A DNA stretch of 64,000 nt from Ensifer sp. MPMI2T (lineage in GTDB: Bacteria; Pseudomonadota; Alphaproteobacteria; Rhizobiales; Rhizobiaceae), in the NCBI RefSeq assembly GCF_004827385.1, contig NZ_SRXN01000002.1, forward strand, positions 310,001 through 374,000, written 5' to 3'. Position numbers and translations under genes: made by a program. The notes under the pieces are model-generated. The model did no database searches. It saw only the letters and a program-made list of their open reading frames with translations, and was not told where the DNA came from. Shown here piece after piece: positions 29,174 through 38,649 of the stretch; position 1 is the stretch's first letter; each line of letters opens with the position of its first letter.

Positions 29174-29941
29174 CTAACGCGCACCCATCCGCAACGCGCC
29201 GTCCAGGCGGATGACCTCGCCGTTCAGCATGTCGTTCTCGCAGATATGCCGGACAAGCGCGGCATATTCTGCCGGGCGGCCGAGGCGCGGTGGGAAGGGC
29301 ACGCTCTTGCCGAGCGAATCCTGCACCTCCTGCGGCATGCCGGCCATCATCGGCGTCTCGAAGATGCCCGGTGCGATCGAGACGACACGGATGCCGAAGC
29401 GCGCGAGCTCGCGCGCGATCGGCAGGGTCATCGCAACGACCCCGCCCTTCGAGGCCGAATAGGCCGCCTGGCCGATCTGCCCGTCGAAGGCGGCAACCGA
29501 GGCCGTATTGATGATGACGCCGCGGGCGCCGCCGTCATCCGGTTCTTCCTTCGCGATCGCCGCCGCGGCGAGACGGATCATGTTGAAGGTGCCTACGAGA
29601 TTGATGGCGATCGCCCGCGTGAAGCTTTCGAGACGATGCGGCCCGTCGCGCCCGAGTACTTTCTCGCCTGGCGCAATGCCGGCGCAGTTCACCAGCCCGT
29701 GGAGGTGTCCGAAGCTCTCAAGCGCGACGGCGACTGCCGCCTCGCCCTCCGCCTCGCTGGTGACATCGGTCGGCACGAAACGCGCCTTCGCGCCAAGCTC
29801 GGAGGCAATCGCCGAGCCCGCGTCGGAATTGAGATCGGCAATGACGACGGAGGCGCCATCGGCGACGAGTGCGCGTGCGACGGCGGCTCCGAGCCCCGAC
29901 CCGCCGCCGGTCACCAGAAAGACCTTATCCCGAATCAGCAT
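29174..29941 (-). CDS. Short-chain dehydrogenase/reductase
   Basis: 255 residues, classical SDR. NAD(P)-binding [16 protein letters not shown] (residues about 10-25), D-V at [13 protein letters not shown], catalytic Ser in [10 protein letters not shown] and Tyr-Lys in YSASKGG. The closest recognisable group is the type II 3-hydroxyacyl-CoA dehydrogenases ([26 protein letters not shown]), but sugar or polyol dehydrogenase is possible from context. It sits downstream of the Gfo/Idh gene on the same strand with a 148-base gap. Confidence 0.85.
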   Translation of the reverse strand: MLIRDKVFLVTGGGSGLGAAVARALVADGASVVIADLNSDAGSAIASELGAKARFVPTDVTSEAEGEAAVAVALESFGHLHGLVNCAGIAPGEKVLGRDGPHRLESFTRAIAINLVGTFNMIRLAAAAIAKEEPDDGGARGVIINTASVAAFDGQIGQAAYSASKGGVVAMTLPIARELARFGIRVVSIAPGIFETPMMAGMPQEVQDSLGKSVPFPPRLGRPAEYAALVRHICENDMLNGEVIRLDGALRMGAR

Positions 29942-30089
29942 GGGAATGCTCCCGGAGCCCGGTTGGCTGTGTTCCTCTGCATCATAATTTCCTCCCGTCC
30001 GTATCCCGGATCACGCATGTCTCAACTCCGCGGCGCGGACTATAGCCAGACGGGCCGGCCGAGGCGATACCGAAAGGGCGCGAGATCGA

Positions 30090-31334
30090 TTACGCGCTGG
30101 TGCGCGCGACGACCGGAACATAGTCTTCGAGCTCCGGCGCCGGAAACGTGAGCGTCGCGCCGATCTCGGCCGACCGGTAAAGTCCCATCAGGATCTCGAC
30201 CACGGCGAGGCCGTCCTCGAAGGTTTCGAGCGGCTTCACGCCCTTGCGGAAACACTCGACCATGTGCCGGTTTTCGTCCGTGTAGCCATAGGCGGCCGCC
30301 TCATCGTCCAGAATCGGCATCAGCCCCTGTTCGGCATTCTGCTTTTCGACGAGATCCTCGCCCTCCGACCCTTTGACCTCGCGCGACAGAAAGACCTTCA
30401 GGCCCGTTCCGAGCGAGTTGTATTCCAGTGCATATTCCGGTCCCAGGAGTTCGAGCTGGATGCGTAAGCCGGCGCCGACATAGGCCCAGGAAGTCGTCGC
30501 CTCGATCATCAGCTCGTTGCCGTCCTCGTCCTCGAGCGTGACGGTCGCGCGAGCGAAATCCTCCGCGGGGCGCCTGCGGTAATCGACTGCCTTTCCGAAA
30601 CGTTTGCTGAGCTCATCGGCATAGCCCGGACGGGTCCACTTGAGGTTGGCAACCGTGCCATTGACCGCCTTCACCTTCAGCGAGTTGCGCGGTGCACCCG
30701 GCGCCGTCAGGAGATGACGCGCCACCTCGACGCTGTGGCACATCATGTCAGAAAGCACCCCGCCGCCCTGTTTGTCGCCTTGCCAGAACCAGGGCTCGTG
30801 CGGGCCTGAATGTTCTTCCGCAGCGCGTGCGAGATAGAGACGGCCGGTGGCAGACGCCGCGCGGCGCCAGATGATTTCCTTGCCGCGCTGAACCGGTGTC
30901 GAGAAGACCTGGTTCTCCAGATAACCGTGGTTGAGCCCGGCATCCTCGGCGAGCCGCAGCATTTCACGGGCTTCGGCGACGGTGCGCGCGAGCGGTTTTT
31001 CGCAGGCGACCGCGAAGATCTTGCTGCGCCCGGCCTTGATCGCCGCGGTGAGCGTCCGCATCACCTCGATCCGCGTATAGTTCGGCGAGAGAATCCAGAT
31101 CGCGTCGACATCGTCGGCAGTGACGAGCGATTCAAGGCTGTGATGCGCCCGGCAGGGCCCGAGGTCGAGCGCCTCTACCTCTCTGGCAAACCGCACGCGG
31201 TGTTCGACTGTGGGGCTGAAGGTACCCGTCACCTCGACATTGCGCACACCGACCAGCGATTTCAGGTGGAAATGCGCGATGAAGCCGGTTCCGACGAATC
31301 CGACGCGCAATGTCTGCCTTGGCAGTTCAGTCAT
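30090..31334 (-). CDS. Gfo/Idh/MocA-family oxidoreductase
   Basis: 414 residues. N-terminal Rossmann domain (RVGFVGTGFIAHFHLKSL), the ACEKPLARTVAEA motif with the family's Glu-Lys-Pro, and a C-terminal alpha/beta substrate domain (GGGVLSDMMCHSVEVARHLL contains the catalytic-type His). NAD-dependent sugar or cyclitol dehydrogenase; substrate not predictable. ATG 31334 follows GGAGGAG. It lies just downstream of the LacI gene and the ribose-type transporter, which probably brings in its substrate. Confidence 0.87.
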   Translation of the reverse strand: MTELPRQTLRVGFVGTGFIAHFHLKSLVGVRNVEVTGTFSPTVEHRVRFAREVEALDLGPCRAHHSLESLVTADDVDAIWILSPNYTRIEVMRTLTAAIKAGRSKIFAVACEKPLARTVAEAREMLRLAEDAGLNHGYLENQVFSTPVQRGKEIIWRRAASATGRLYLARAAEEHSGPHEPWFWQGDKQGGGVLSDMMCHSVEVARHLLTAPGAPRNSLKVKAVNGTVANLKWTRPGYADELSKRFGKAVDYRRRPAEDFARATVTLEDEDGNELMIEATTSWAYVGAGLRIQLELLGPEYALEYNSLGTGLKVFLSREVKGSEGEDLVEKQNAEQGLMPILDDEAAAYGYTDENRHMVECFRKGVKPLETFEDGLAVVEILMGLYRSAEIGATLTFPAPELEDYVPVVARTSA

Positions 31335-31397
31335 TCTCTCCTCCGGAATTAGCGTGCGGAACGGGATGCGAGCGCACCACAGTCCCGCGCGTGTTTG

Positions 31398-32417
31398 TCA
31401 TTCCTGCGGCGGAGCCGTACTTCCCCGAATGTGCAAGACAGTCGGAAGGACGATCGGTTCGTCGCAATCGATCTCGGCGCCGGACAGGATCTTAAGAAGC
31501 AGTTCCATGGCGGCATGTCCGATCTCGGCGCGCGGCTGGCTGACGGTGGTCAGCGGCGGGTAGAAGGCCTTGCTCAGGTAGAGATCGTCGAAACCGACCA
31601 CCGAGACGTCGCCAGGCACATCGCGCCCCATGCGGCGCAGTTCGTATGCGGCTCCATAGGCCATTTCGTCGTTGGCAACGAAAAGCGCGGTCGGCGGCTC
31701 CGGCAGCGTGAAAAGCTTGCGGCAGCACTCCTGCCCGCTTTCGAGCAGAAAGTCGCCGCGAACTTCGTAGGCTTCCGGCACGTCGAGCCCGGCATTGCGC
31801 ATGGCTTCGCGATAGCCTTCGCGCCGATGAAGGCTCATCAGTTCCGGCAATGGTCCGCTGATATGGGCTATGCGCCGATGGCCGATCGAGATGAGGTGCT
31901 CCACCGCTTCCCGCGCGGCGCCGAAATTGTCCACCTGCACATGCGGCAGGCCCGCGCCCTCGATGATCTCGAGCGCCACCACCACTGCCAGGCGGTTCAG
32001 AGTACCGGTCCAGTTTCCGCCGGCCGGCGGCAGCTTTCCGGTCATCAGGATCATGCCGTCGGCGTGGCCGTCGCGCAGCATGTTGAAATATTCAATTTCT
32101 CGGGCCGGATCGCTTTCGGTGTTGCCCATCAGCACCGAATAGCCGGCCTCCCGCGCCGTCGCCTCGACCCCTTTCAGGATGTCGAGATAAAAGGGGTTGC
32201 CGACGTCGCGCACAACGAGCAGCACCGACATGGACTTGCGGGTGCGGAGGCTGCGTGCGCTGACATTGGGGCGGTAGTTGAGCTCGCGCGCCAGATCAAG
32301 AATGCGCTGGCGTGTCTCGGCCGTCACCAGCGGCGAGTCGCTGAGCGCGCGCGATACCGTCGCAACCGACACGCCCGCCCGCTCGGCAATATCCTTGATC
32401 TTCGGCCGCTCTCTCAT
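31398..32417 (-). CDS. LacI-family regulator of the ribose-type transporter
   Basis: 339 residues. Helix-turn-helix KIKDIAERAGVSVATVSRAL (residues 6-25), hinge LNYRPNVSARSLRTRKS, and effector domain (ALFVANDEMAYGAAYELRRM; VSVVGFDDLYLSKAFYPPLT). Its ATG overlaps the upstream permease stop by ATGA, so it is co-transcribed with the transporter it presumably controls. A LacI-type palindrome lies upstream of the binding-protein gene. Confidence 0.9.
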   Translation of the reverse strand: MRERPKIKDIAERAGVSVATVSRALSDSPLVTAETRQRILDLARELNYRPNVSARSLRTRKSMSVLLVVRDVGNPFYLDILKGVEATAREAGYSVLMGNTESDPAREIEYFNMLRDGHADGMILMTGKLPPAGGNWTGTLNRLAVVVALEIIEGAGLPHVQVDNFGAAREAVEHLISIGHRRIAHISGPLPELMSLHRREGYREAMRNAGLDVPEAYEVRGDFLLESGQECCRKLFTLPEPPTALFVANDEMAYGAAYELRRMGRDVPGDVSVVGFDDLYLSKAFYPPLTTVSQPRAEIGHAAMELLLKILSGAEIDCDEPIVLPTVLHIRGSTAPPQE

Positions 32418-33370
32418 GCGCGCATCGCCCGCCCCCGGCCATAGAACATCATCAGCAGAAGCAGCGTCGCCCCGAACACCATCTGGCGCCCGGATTCATC
32501 GATGTTCACCGTCGTCAGGATGCTCTGGAGAATGACGAGCAGGATCGCGCCGGCCATGGTGCCGGTATAGCCGCCCTTGCCGCCGGCAAGCGACGTGCCG
32601 CCGAAGACGACCGCGATGATCGATGCGAGCGTATACTGCTCGCCGACATTGGCGAAGGACGACCCGGCATAGCCGAGCAGGCAGAGGCCGGCGATCGCGG
32701 CAAACATGCCGGAAGTCATGAAGAGGGCGATGCGCATCAGCCTGACCGGAACACCTGCCATGTAGGCCGCGTGCTCGTTCGAGCCGATGGCATAGATGCG
32801 GTGGCCGAAGACCGTGCGGTGGAGCATGAACGCCATAAGCACGCCGATCATGATCCACAGCCAGATGATGCCGGGAATGCCGGCGGCGAGCGGCTGCGTC
32901 ACGAAGCCCGAGAGGCCCGGCGCTGCACGGCCGGAAGGAATGCCCATGCGGATGACGACGAGCAGGCCCTGGAGGACGCCGAGCATGCCAAGCGTCATGA
33001 CGAGCGGTGGGATCCGCAGGAGCGTCACGCCCAATCCGTTGAGCAGGCCGAAGAAGGCGCCGGCGGCGAGGCAGGCGAGGATCGCCGGCACAATACCGCT
33101 GTCTGCGCCATTCATGACGTTGCCGGCGATGATCGCCGACAGTGAAACCACGCCGCCGACCGAAAGGTCGATGCCCTCGCGCCCGCCGAGAATGACGACG
33201 TTCTGGCCCGCCGCGACGATGCCGAGCAGCGAGGCGACGATCAAGAGCCGCAGAACCTGTCCACCGGAGGCAAAGCCCGGCGACAGCGTTTGGCCGAGGT
33301 AAAGCAACAGCGCGATCAGCACGAACGCGACGACGAGCGGCTGACGCATGAAGAAGAGGATCCGGCTCAT
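32414..33370 (-). CDS. Ribose-type ABC permease 2
   Basis: 318 residues, RbsC/AraH family with about 8-10 hydrophobic segments (PLVVAFVLIALLLYLGQTL first). GGREGIDLSVGGVVSLSAII and YAIGSNEHAAYMAGVPVRLMR are conserved family segments. ATG 33370 overlaps the preceding permease stop (ATGA). Works with the second permease, ATPase and binding protein of this operon. Confidence 0.92.
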   Translation of the reverse strand: MSRILFFMRQPLVVAFVLIALLLYLGQTLSPGFASGGQVLRLLIVASLLGIVAAGQNVVILGGREGIDLSVGGVVSLSAIIAGNVMNGADSGIVPAILACLAAGAFFGLLNGLGVTLLRIPPLVMTLGMLGVLQGLLVVIRMGIPSGRAAPGLSGFVTQPLAAGIPGIIWLWIMIGVLMAFMLHRTVFGHRIYAIGSNEHAAYMAGVPVRLMRIALFMTSGMFAAIAGLCLLGYAGSSFANVGEQYTLASIIAVVFGGTSLAGGKGGYTGTMAGAILLVILQSILTTVNIDESGRQMVFGATLLLLMMFYGRGRAMRA

Positions 33371-34356
33371 GCGCGCGCCCTCCTGCCCGCCAGTACGCCT
33401 GCCATCAGCACGACGAGAATGGCGAGGCCCTGGACGAAATTCTGCCATTCCGACGGCGTGCCCATGAAGAAGACGACCGAATTGATGAGACCGATTGTAA
33501 GCGCCCCGAGCAGAGAGCCGACAACCGTTCCCCAGCCGCCGGAAAGCGCGCTACCCCCGAGCACCACGGCGGCGACGCTATAGAGCGTCATCTTGCCGCC
33601 GACCAAAGGGTCGCCGCTCGCCGTATCGCCCGTGATGCAGAAGGCGGCGAGCGCGGAGAAGAGCCCGCTGAGAAGATAGCCTTTGATCCGTATGGGCACG
33701 ACCGGGAGCCCGCTCTGGAAGGCCGCCTGCTGGTCGTCGCCGACGGCGAGCAGTTGCGTGACGAGGCGTGTGCGGCTGAGCACCAGGAGCAGAACGACGA
33801 GCCCAGCCAGTATATAGAAGACGAAGGGCACCCCGAGCAGCCGGCCGCCATAGGTTCGCCAGAAGAGCGCCGGCGCCGGCGTGCCGGCAACGGGAAGGAT
33901 GTAAAGGGCGAAGCCGGTGAAGAAAATGCTCGTTGCGAAGGTTGCAACGATCGCCTGCAGTCGCAGTGCGGCAACGACGATGCCGTTCAAGAGCCCGCAG
34001 GCAAGGCCCAGCAGAAGGCCGAGGGCAAGGGCGAGCAGCACGGCGCCGGCCCCGCCGCCCCATCGCTCCATCAAGACGACGATCGCGACATTGACGAGCG
34101 ACAGGATCGCTCCGGCGGACAGATCGATGTCGCCGGCATAGATGACATAGGTCTGGGCGATCGCGAGCAGGACTAGCGCCATGTAGGTGCTGAGCAGTCC
34201 CGTCAGCGACCGGTAGCTAAGGCTGTTCGGCGAAAAGAAGCCATTGAGCAACAGCAGCGCCACGACGATCACGAGCGCCGGCAGAAAGGGATAGCGCTCC
34301 AGAAGCTTGCGCATGCCGCCCGCGCGCGTCCTCGGGGTGATTGTGATCTCTGCCAT
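33367..34356 (-). CDS. Ribose-type ABC permease 1
   Basis: 329 residues, RbsC family. Visible: FLPALVIVVALLLLNGFFSP as first helix, YAGDIDLSAGAILSLVNVAI, and the GDDQQAAFQSGLPVVPIRIK loop. Starts at ATG 34356, overlapping the ATPase stop by one base (TGATG); the adjacent GTG at 34359 is an alternative. Confidence 0.92.
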   Translation of the reverse strand: MAEITITPRTRAGGMRKLLERYPFLPALVIVVALLLLNGFFSPNSLSYRSLTGLLSTYMALVLLAIAQTYVIYAGDIDLSAGAILSLVNVAIVVLMERWGGGAGAVLLALALGLLLGLACGLLNGIVVAALRLQAIVATFATSIFFTGFALYILPVAGTPAPALFWRTYGGRLLGVPFVFYILAGLVVLLLVLSRTRLVTQLLAVGDDQQAAFQSGLPVVPIRIKGYLLSGLFSALAAFCITGDTASGDPLVGGKMTLYSVAAVVLGGSALSGGWGTVVGSLLGALTIGLINSVVFFMGTPSEWQNFVQGLAILVVLMAGVLAGRRARA

Positions 34357-35861
34357 CACGCGGCCTCGTAAGCGGCTTGATAAAGATTGTAGCGCGTGCG
34401 ATCGGCGCCCGTCAGTTCGCGGCTGACCGAACCGCCGTTGAAGACGAGGATGCGGTTGGCGTTCCCGAGCAATTCGGCGTCCTCGGATGAATAGAGCAGG
34501 ATGCCGAGGCCCTCGGCCGCCAACTGGCGGATCAGCGCGAAAAGGTCGGCCTTCGCCGAAAGGTCGATGCCCTTGGTCGGGTCGTCGAGCAGCAGCACGT
34601 CGGGACGGTCGACCAGCCAGCGGGCGATGATCACCTTCTGCTGGTTGCCGCCGGAAAGCGAATTGATCGGATCGAACAGGCTCTGAAACTTGGTGTGCAT
34701 GCTTTGAAGCGCTGGCACGACCTTGTCCCGCAGCTTGGAGGGCCGGGCGATCATCAGGCGATCGCGCAGATAATGGATCGGCGTGACGTTCTCGATGATC
34801 GGCCTGCCGCTGATGACGCCCTCGCGGCCGCGATCACCGGAAACATACGCGCAGCCCCGCCGGATGGCATCGCGCGGGCTCGACGCGTCAAAGCGGCTGT
34901 CGCCGATCAACACGTCGCCGGACGAGATCGAGCCGGCGCCGAAGATCGCCCGGAGCAGCGCCGACTGGCCCTGGCCGTGAAGGCCGCCGAAGCCTAAGAT
35001 TTCGCCTTTGGCTACTTCGAAACTGACATTGCGGAAACCGCGACCGGAGAGATTGCGGACGGTTATTGCGGCGCCGTCCTTGCCTTCGACAATGGCGGGG
35101 GCCGACGATTGCGATGCCGGCATGTCGCCGGAGCCGCCGACCATCAGCCGGATAACCGAGGCCGCGTCCGTCTCGGCGAGATTGAGCGTCGTGATCGTTT
35201 CGCCGTCGCGAATGATCGTTACCCTGTCGCCGATCGCCTTGATCTCGTCCATGCGGTGCGAAATGAAGATGATGCCCCGGTCCTGCCACGTCAGATCACG
35301 CAGGACCTCGAAGAAACAATCGACCTGCGCCCGGTCGAGCGCTGAGGTCGGTTCGTCGAAGATCAGAATCGGCGCCTCGCTCGCCAGCGCCTTCATGATC
35401 TCCACGAGTTGCCGCTGGTCTGGGCGTAGGTTGCCGACGAGAGCATCGGCGGAAAATCCTTCTCCGGCTACCTCCTCGAAGAGCCTGATGTAGCGGGCGG
35501 CGCGCTGCTTGAGCAAAGCCCGGTCGACGAACAGGTGGGACTTGATCGGCAACGCCGCAAGACAGATGTTTTCCTCGACCGAACGATGCGCTGCAAGGCT
35601 GAGCTCCTGATAGAAGATGCCGATCCCCTGCGCGCGGGCCGAACGCGGCCCGGTGATCGTGACCGGCCTGTTGTCGATGAGAATCCTCCCGGCGTCCGGC
35701 CGCACGCTGCCGGCGATGATCTTGCAAAGCGTGCTCTTGCCCGATCCGTTCGAGCCCATGAGCACATGGACTTCGCCGGCCAATACCTCCAGATCGCCGC
35801 GGCGTAATGCCAAAGTGGCGCCGTAAGCCTTACTTACGCCGCTCAGTTTCAGTTTCGACAT
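34356..35861 (-). CDS. Ribose-type ABC ATPase, two domains
   Basis: 501 residues, RbsA/MglA/AraG type. Domain 1 has intact Walker A GSNGSGKST (residues about 37-45) and Walker B LIFDEPT. Domain 2 (from about 255) has the usual degenerate Walker A (GLHGQGQSALL) and signature LSGGNQQKVIIARWL. ATG 35861 chosen; the open frame upstream is not coding. Follows the binding-protein gene after a strong hairpin. Confidence 0.93.
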   Translation of the reverse strand: MSKLKLSGVSKAYGATLALRRGDLEVLAGEVHVLMGSNGSGKSTLCKIIAGSVRPDAGRILIDNRPVTITGPRSARAQGIGIFYQELSLAAHRSVEENICLAALPIKSHLFVDRALLKQRAARYIRLFEEVAGEGFSADALVGNLRPDQRQLVEIMKALASEAPILIFDEPTSALDRAQVDCFFEVLRDLTWQDRGIIFISHRMDEIKAIGDRVTIIRDGETITTLNLAETDAASVIRLMVGGSGDMPASQSSAPAIVEGKDGAAITVRNLSGRGFRNVSFEVAKGEILGFGGLHGQGQSALLRAIFGAGSISSGDVLIGDSRFDASSPRDAIRRGCAYVSGDRGREGVISGRPIIENVTPIHYLRDRLMIARPSKLRDKVVPALQSMHTKFQSLFDPINSLSGGNQQKVIIARWLVDRPDVLLLDDPTKGIDLSAKADLFALIRQLAAEGLGILLYSSEDAELLGNANRILVFNGGSVSRELTGADRTRYNLYQAAYEAA

Positions 35862-35891
35862 GGAACTTCGTCCGTTGCAGTGCGAAGGGAA

Positions 35892-35916
35892 GCGCGGGCC
35901 GAGACTCGGCCCGCGC
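35892..35916 (-). promoter_or_regulatory. Strong hairpin after the sugar-binding protein gene
   Basis: GCGCGGGCCGAG (35892-35903) and its perfect complement CTCGGCCCGCGC (35905-35916), one base apart. In practice this is an 11-bp stem with a tiny loop, located between the binding-protein stop and the ATPase start, the same position as in agp and lac. Confidence 0.7.
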
Positions 35917-35931
35917 AACCATTGGAAACAC

Positions 35932-36957
35932 TCACTTGAAGAGGGCTTCCGCGTCTTCGATCGAAAGCGCGCTGGTGTAGGAATAGTAGCCGGGCTTGCC
36001 TTCGAGCTGCTTTGCCGCATCGCCCACGTTCTTGCTGTCGATGAACGGAATCGGCAGGTAGAGAGCGTTACCGTACTGGCCGGCCTTGGCAGGCTCCTTC
36101 AGCTTCTTGCCCTGCAGCATCAGCACCGCGACATTCAGCGCGCTCGCCATCACGCCCGGCGGGTTGACGGTCGCGCCGGAGTTCAGCTTGTCCTTGACCC
36201 AAAGGTCGATGAAGTCCTTGCGGATCTCGCCCGTTGCCGCGATCTGGCCCGTTTTGCCGGCGTCCATGATCGATTTCCAGGCGCCGGCGGCCATGCCGTC
36301 CTGCACCACGACGCCGTTGACGTCCGGATAGGTGGCAAGGATATTCTGCATCGCCTGCTGGCCCTGCGCCTGATCCCAGTTGGCGTTGACCTCGTTTACG
36401 ATCTGGATGTCCGGATAGTCCTTGAAGACCTGCTTGTAGCCTGCCACGCGCATCTCGTTGGCCGGGTGACCGGCAACGCCGTTTATCGCGACCACCTTGC
36501 CCTTGCCGCCCAGCGTTTCGGCGAGCCATTTCGCACCGGCCGCACCCCAGGCGGTCTGGTCGATGCCGACATAGAGCGCATCCGGAGACGAGACTTCCGC
36601 GTCCGTCGCGATCACCAGGATGCCGGCTTCCTTCGCCTGGGCGAAGATCGGATCGAAGGCGGTGGGGCTGTTCGGGTTGACAATGATGGCGTTCACGCCT
36701 TCGGCGATGAAATTGCGGATATGGGCGATCTGCCCGGGTACGTCGACATTCGCGCTCTGGACCGAGACTTCGACGTCGACGCCCTTTTCCTTCCACTTCT
36801 CCGCGGCGGCCTTGGCCTCGTCGATCATCTGGGTGCGCCATTCGCTGCCGACCCAACCGTTCGAGAGACCGATCTTGAAGGCCTCCGCGTTGACCGCCGA
36901 TGCCGAGATGACGATGGACGCAACTGTGCTGAGCGCTACTGCGATGAGTTTTTTCAT
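35932..36957 (-). CDS. Periplasmic sugar-binding protein (ribose type)
   Basis: 341 residues, type 1 periplasmic-binding fold (Peripla_BP_4). Signal peptide residues 1-24 (KKLIAVALSTVASIVISASA, cleavage after VNA). The mature protein begins EAFKIGLSNGWVGSEWRTQM; AEGVNAIIVNPNSPTAFDPI and VVVQDGMAAGAWKSI line the sugar site in relatives. First gene of the operon. The substrate is an unknown sugar or cyclitol. Confidence 0.92.
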   Translation of the reverse strand: MKKLIAVALSTVASIVISASAVNAEAFKIGLSNGWVGSEWRTQMIDEAKAAAEKWKEKGVDVEVSVQSANVDVPGQIAHIRNFIAEGVNAIIVNPNSPTAFDPIFAQAKEAGILVIATDAEVSSPDALYVGIDQTAWGAAGAKWLAETLGGKGKVVAINGVAGHPANEMRVAGYKQVFKDYPDIQIVNEVNANWDQAQGQQAMQNILATYPDVNGVVVQDGMAAGAWKSIMDAGKTGQIAATGEIRKDFIDLWVKDKLNSGATVNPPGVMASALNVAVLMLQGKKLKEPAKAGQYGNALYLPIPFIDSKNVGDAAKQLEGKPGYYSYTSALSIEDAEALFK

Positions 36958-36997
36958 AAGATCCTCCCAAATCTTAGGAGGACATGAAGCCAGAAAA

Positions 36998-37011
36998 TGT
37001 AATCGATTTCA
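36998..37011. promoter_or_regulatory. LacI-type operator upstream of the sugar-binding protein gene
   Basis: TGTAATCGATTTCA is a 14-bp near-palindrome centred on CG (one mismatched pair), the classic LacI/GalR-family form, 41 bases upstream of the start codon. It is probably bound by the LacI-type regulator encoded in this operon. Confidence 0.65.
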
Positions 37012-37154
37012 ATGGCGCTCTGGCGCTCGCGCGCCACGGTCGGTCCGATGAAATGGCGACAAAGACCTCCAGAGGCGGCCGCGCGCGGCGCCGCCTCTCT
37101 ACACGAGAGCGTGACTTGCAACGGCAGCGCGCAGTCTCAGCGCGCCTCGCGGGC

Positions 37155-38402
37155 TCAGACCACGACGTTGCCGACGATGTCGCTTTCGCAGAGAACGAGG
37201 TTCGGCGAATAGCCCTGCACGAGGAACTGCTGGCGATCGTTTTCGGCAACGACGAAGACGGCCGTGCGCGCGATCTCCGTTGGCTCGAGCTCAGGCGCGG
37301 GCGCGACGACGGCGATCTCCTGGCGCAGGCCCAGTTCGCGCAGCAGACCTTCAAGTGACGACGGACTGTCGACGCCATGCAGAACCACGCGGTTGACCTC
37401 GGCAGCCGCATTGACCTGCCAGGCAAGTGTCTGCACGGCCACCATCAGCGGCAGGGAATCCTTCAGTTGCCGCGCCGTCGGATGGTGCTCGAATCCGGCG
37501 AGCGCCATGCGGGTATAGATTTCATAGGCCTTGACGTAATCCTTCTTGGCCGCCCACATGCGCATGGCGACGGCCATGCGGATGGAGGTGAAGTGCCTGA
37601 TCTGCGCGTCCCGCGCGGTACGACGGTCGGGTGTCATGCGCAAGGCTCCGCGCTTGGCTCCGACGTGGAGGAAATATTCCAGGCCGCCCCGGTAACGGTC
37701 CCAGGCGGTCAGCAGTTCGTCATGCCCTGCCTGGGGGCGATCCCGTCCTAACTTCGATTGGATGACCTGCCTGTAAAAGGGTTTTTTCAGAAACGCGACG
37801 CCGCCGCTTTCGAGAAAATGCGCGAGATTGGAAAACGCCCAGTAGGCGAAATGGCGCGGCAGCCACGACGTGCGCAGAGCCGCTGTCCGGTAGATTCCGA
37901 TTTCGGGAAAGATGTGCCGCTCGACGATAAAGGCGAAAAGCCGCTCGAATTCGTCCTTGTCGAATTTGGTGTCGGCATCGATCTCGTAGAAAAGTTCGGT
38001 GTCCCGGCCTTCGACCTCATTGTGGACGTACCACGGCGCATAACAGGCGGACAGCGCGGAGTTCCTGTCGAGGTACGCAATGGCCTCGACGAGACCGTCG
38101 ACCGCCAGCATGTCGTCGTCGGCGAGATAGATCGCATATACGCCCGCCGCATGGCGGAAGGCGCTGCCGAGATTGGCGTCGACGCCGCGATTTTCCGGCT
38201 GACGGAAGTAGCGGATCGGCAATCCTTTGCCGGCGAAGATCTCGACAATTTCACGGGTTGTGTCCGTGGAAGCGTTGTCGGAGATGACGATCTCGAAGCT
38301 GAACGGGATCTGGTAGGCTTCGATGAAGCGGCCGAGCGCATTCTCCAGGAAGCGTGCTCGGTTGTAGGTCGGGATGCAGATGCTGAGCTTGACGGGATCC
38401 AC
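37155..38402 (-). CDS. Family 2 glycosyltransferase
   Basis: 415 residues. GT-A fold: KLSICIPTYNRARFLENAL at the N-terminus, EIVISDNASTDTTREIV, and the metal/nucleotide-sugar DxD motif as YLADDDMLAVDG near residue 97. The C-terminal 200 residues lack a known domain. No membrane helix. It starts with GTG (38402) with AGGA about 10 bases upstream. Isolated between the sugar operon and the hexuronate genes; acceptor unknown, possibly surface polysaccharide. Confidence 0.85.
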   Translation of the reverse strand: MDPVKLSICIPTYNRARFLENALGRFIEAYQIPFSFEIVISDNASTDTTREIVEIFAGKGLPIRYFRQPENRGVDANLGSAFRHAAGVYAIYLADDDMLAVDGLVEAIAYLDRNSALSACYAPWYVHNEVEGRDTELFYEIDADTKFDKDEFERLFAFIVERHIFPEIGIYRTAALRTSWLPRHFAYWAFSNLAHFLESGGVAFLKKPFYRQVIQSKLGRDRPQAGHDELLTAWDRYRGGLEYFLHVGAKRGALRMTPDRRTARDAQIRHFTSIRMAVAMRMWAAKKDYVKAYEIYTRMALAGFEHHPTARQLKDSLPLMVAVQTLAWQVNAAAEVNRVVLHGVDSPSSLEGLLRELGLRQEIAVVAPAPELEPTEIARTAVFVVAENDRQQFLVQGYSPNLVLCESDIVGNVVV

Positions 38403-38600
38403 CCAAGTGTTCCTGCAAAAAGCAATTCCAAGAAAAGTGTGTAACGGTTTTCCGTCCGGAATTGCGTAGTTTCAAAGAGTTAAATCATCTCGAATGGCGC
38501 TTGCCCGCCACCGAGTGAGGCCGCTCTCCCCAAGCCTACGCAGCCTGCGCAAGGCAGAGAACCGATGAGAACACTTATCCCGGTGCGATCTTGTGTGAGG

Positions 38601-38646
38601 CTTGCTGCTCCTTAAATCGTCGCCGATCTAAGGAATCATGCAGCAG
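38601..38646. repeat. Rhizobial palindromic repeat (diverged copy)
   Basis: CTTGCTGCTCCTTAAATCG, a short centre, CGATCTAAGG and CATGCAGCAG keep the inner CTTAAATCG/CGAT-TAAGG arms of the repeat at 26731. It sits immediately downstream of uxuB and may act as its terminator. Confidence 0.55.
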
Positions 38647-38649
38647 GCT

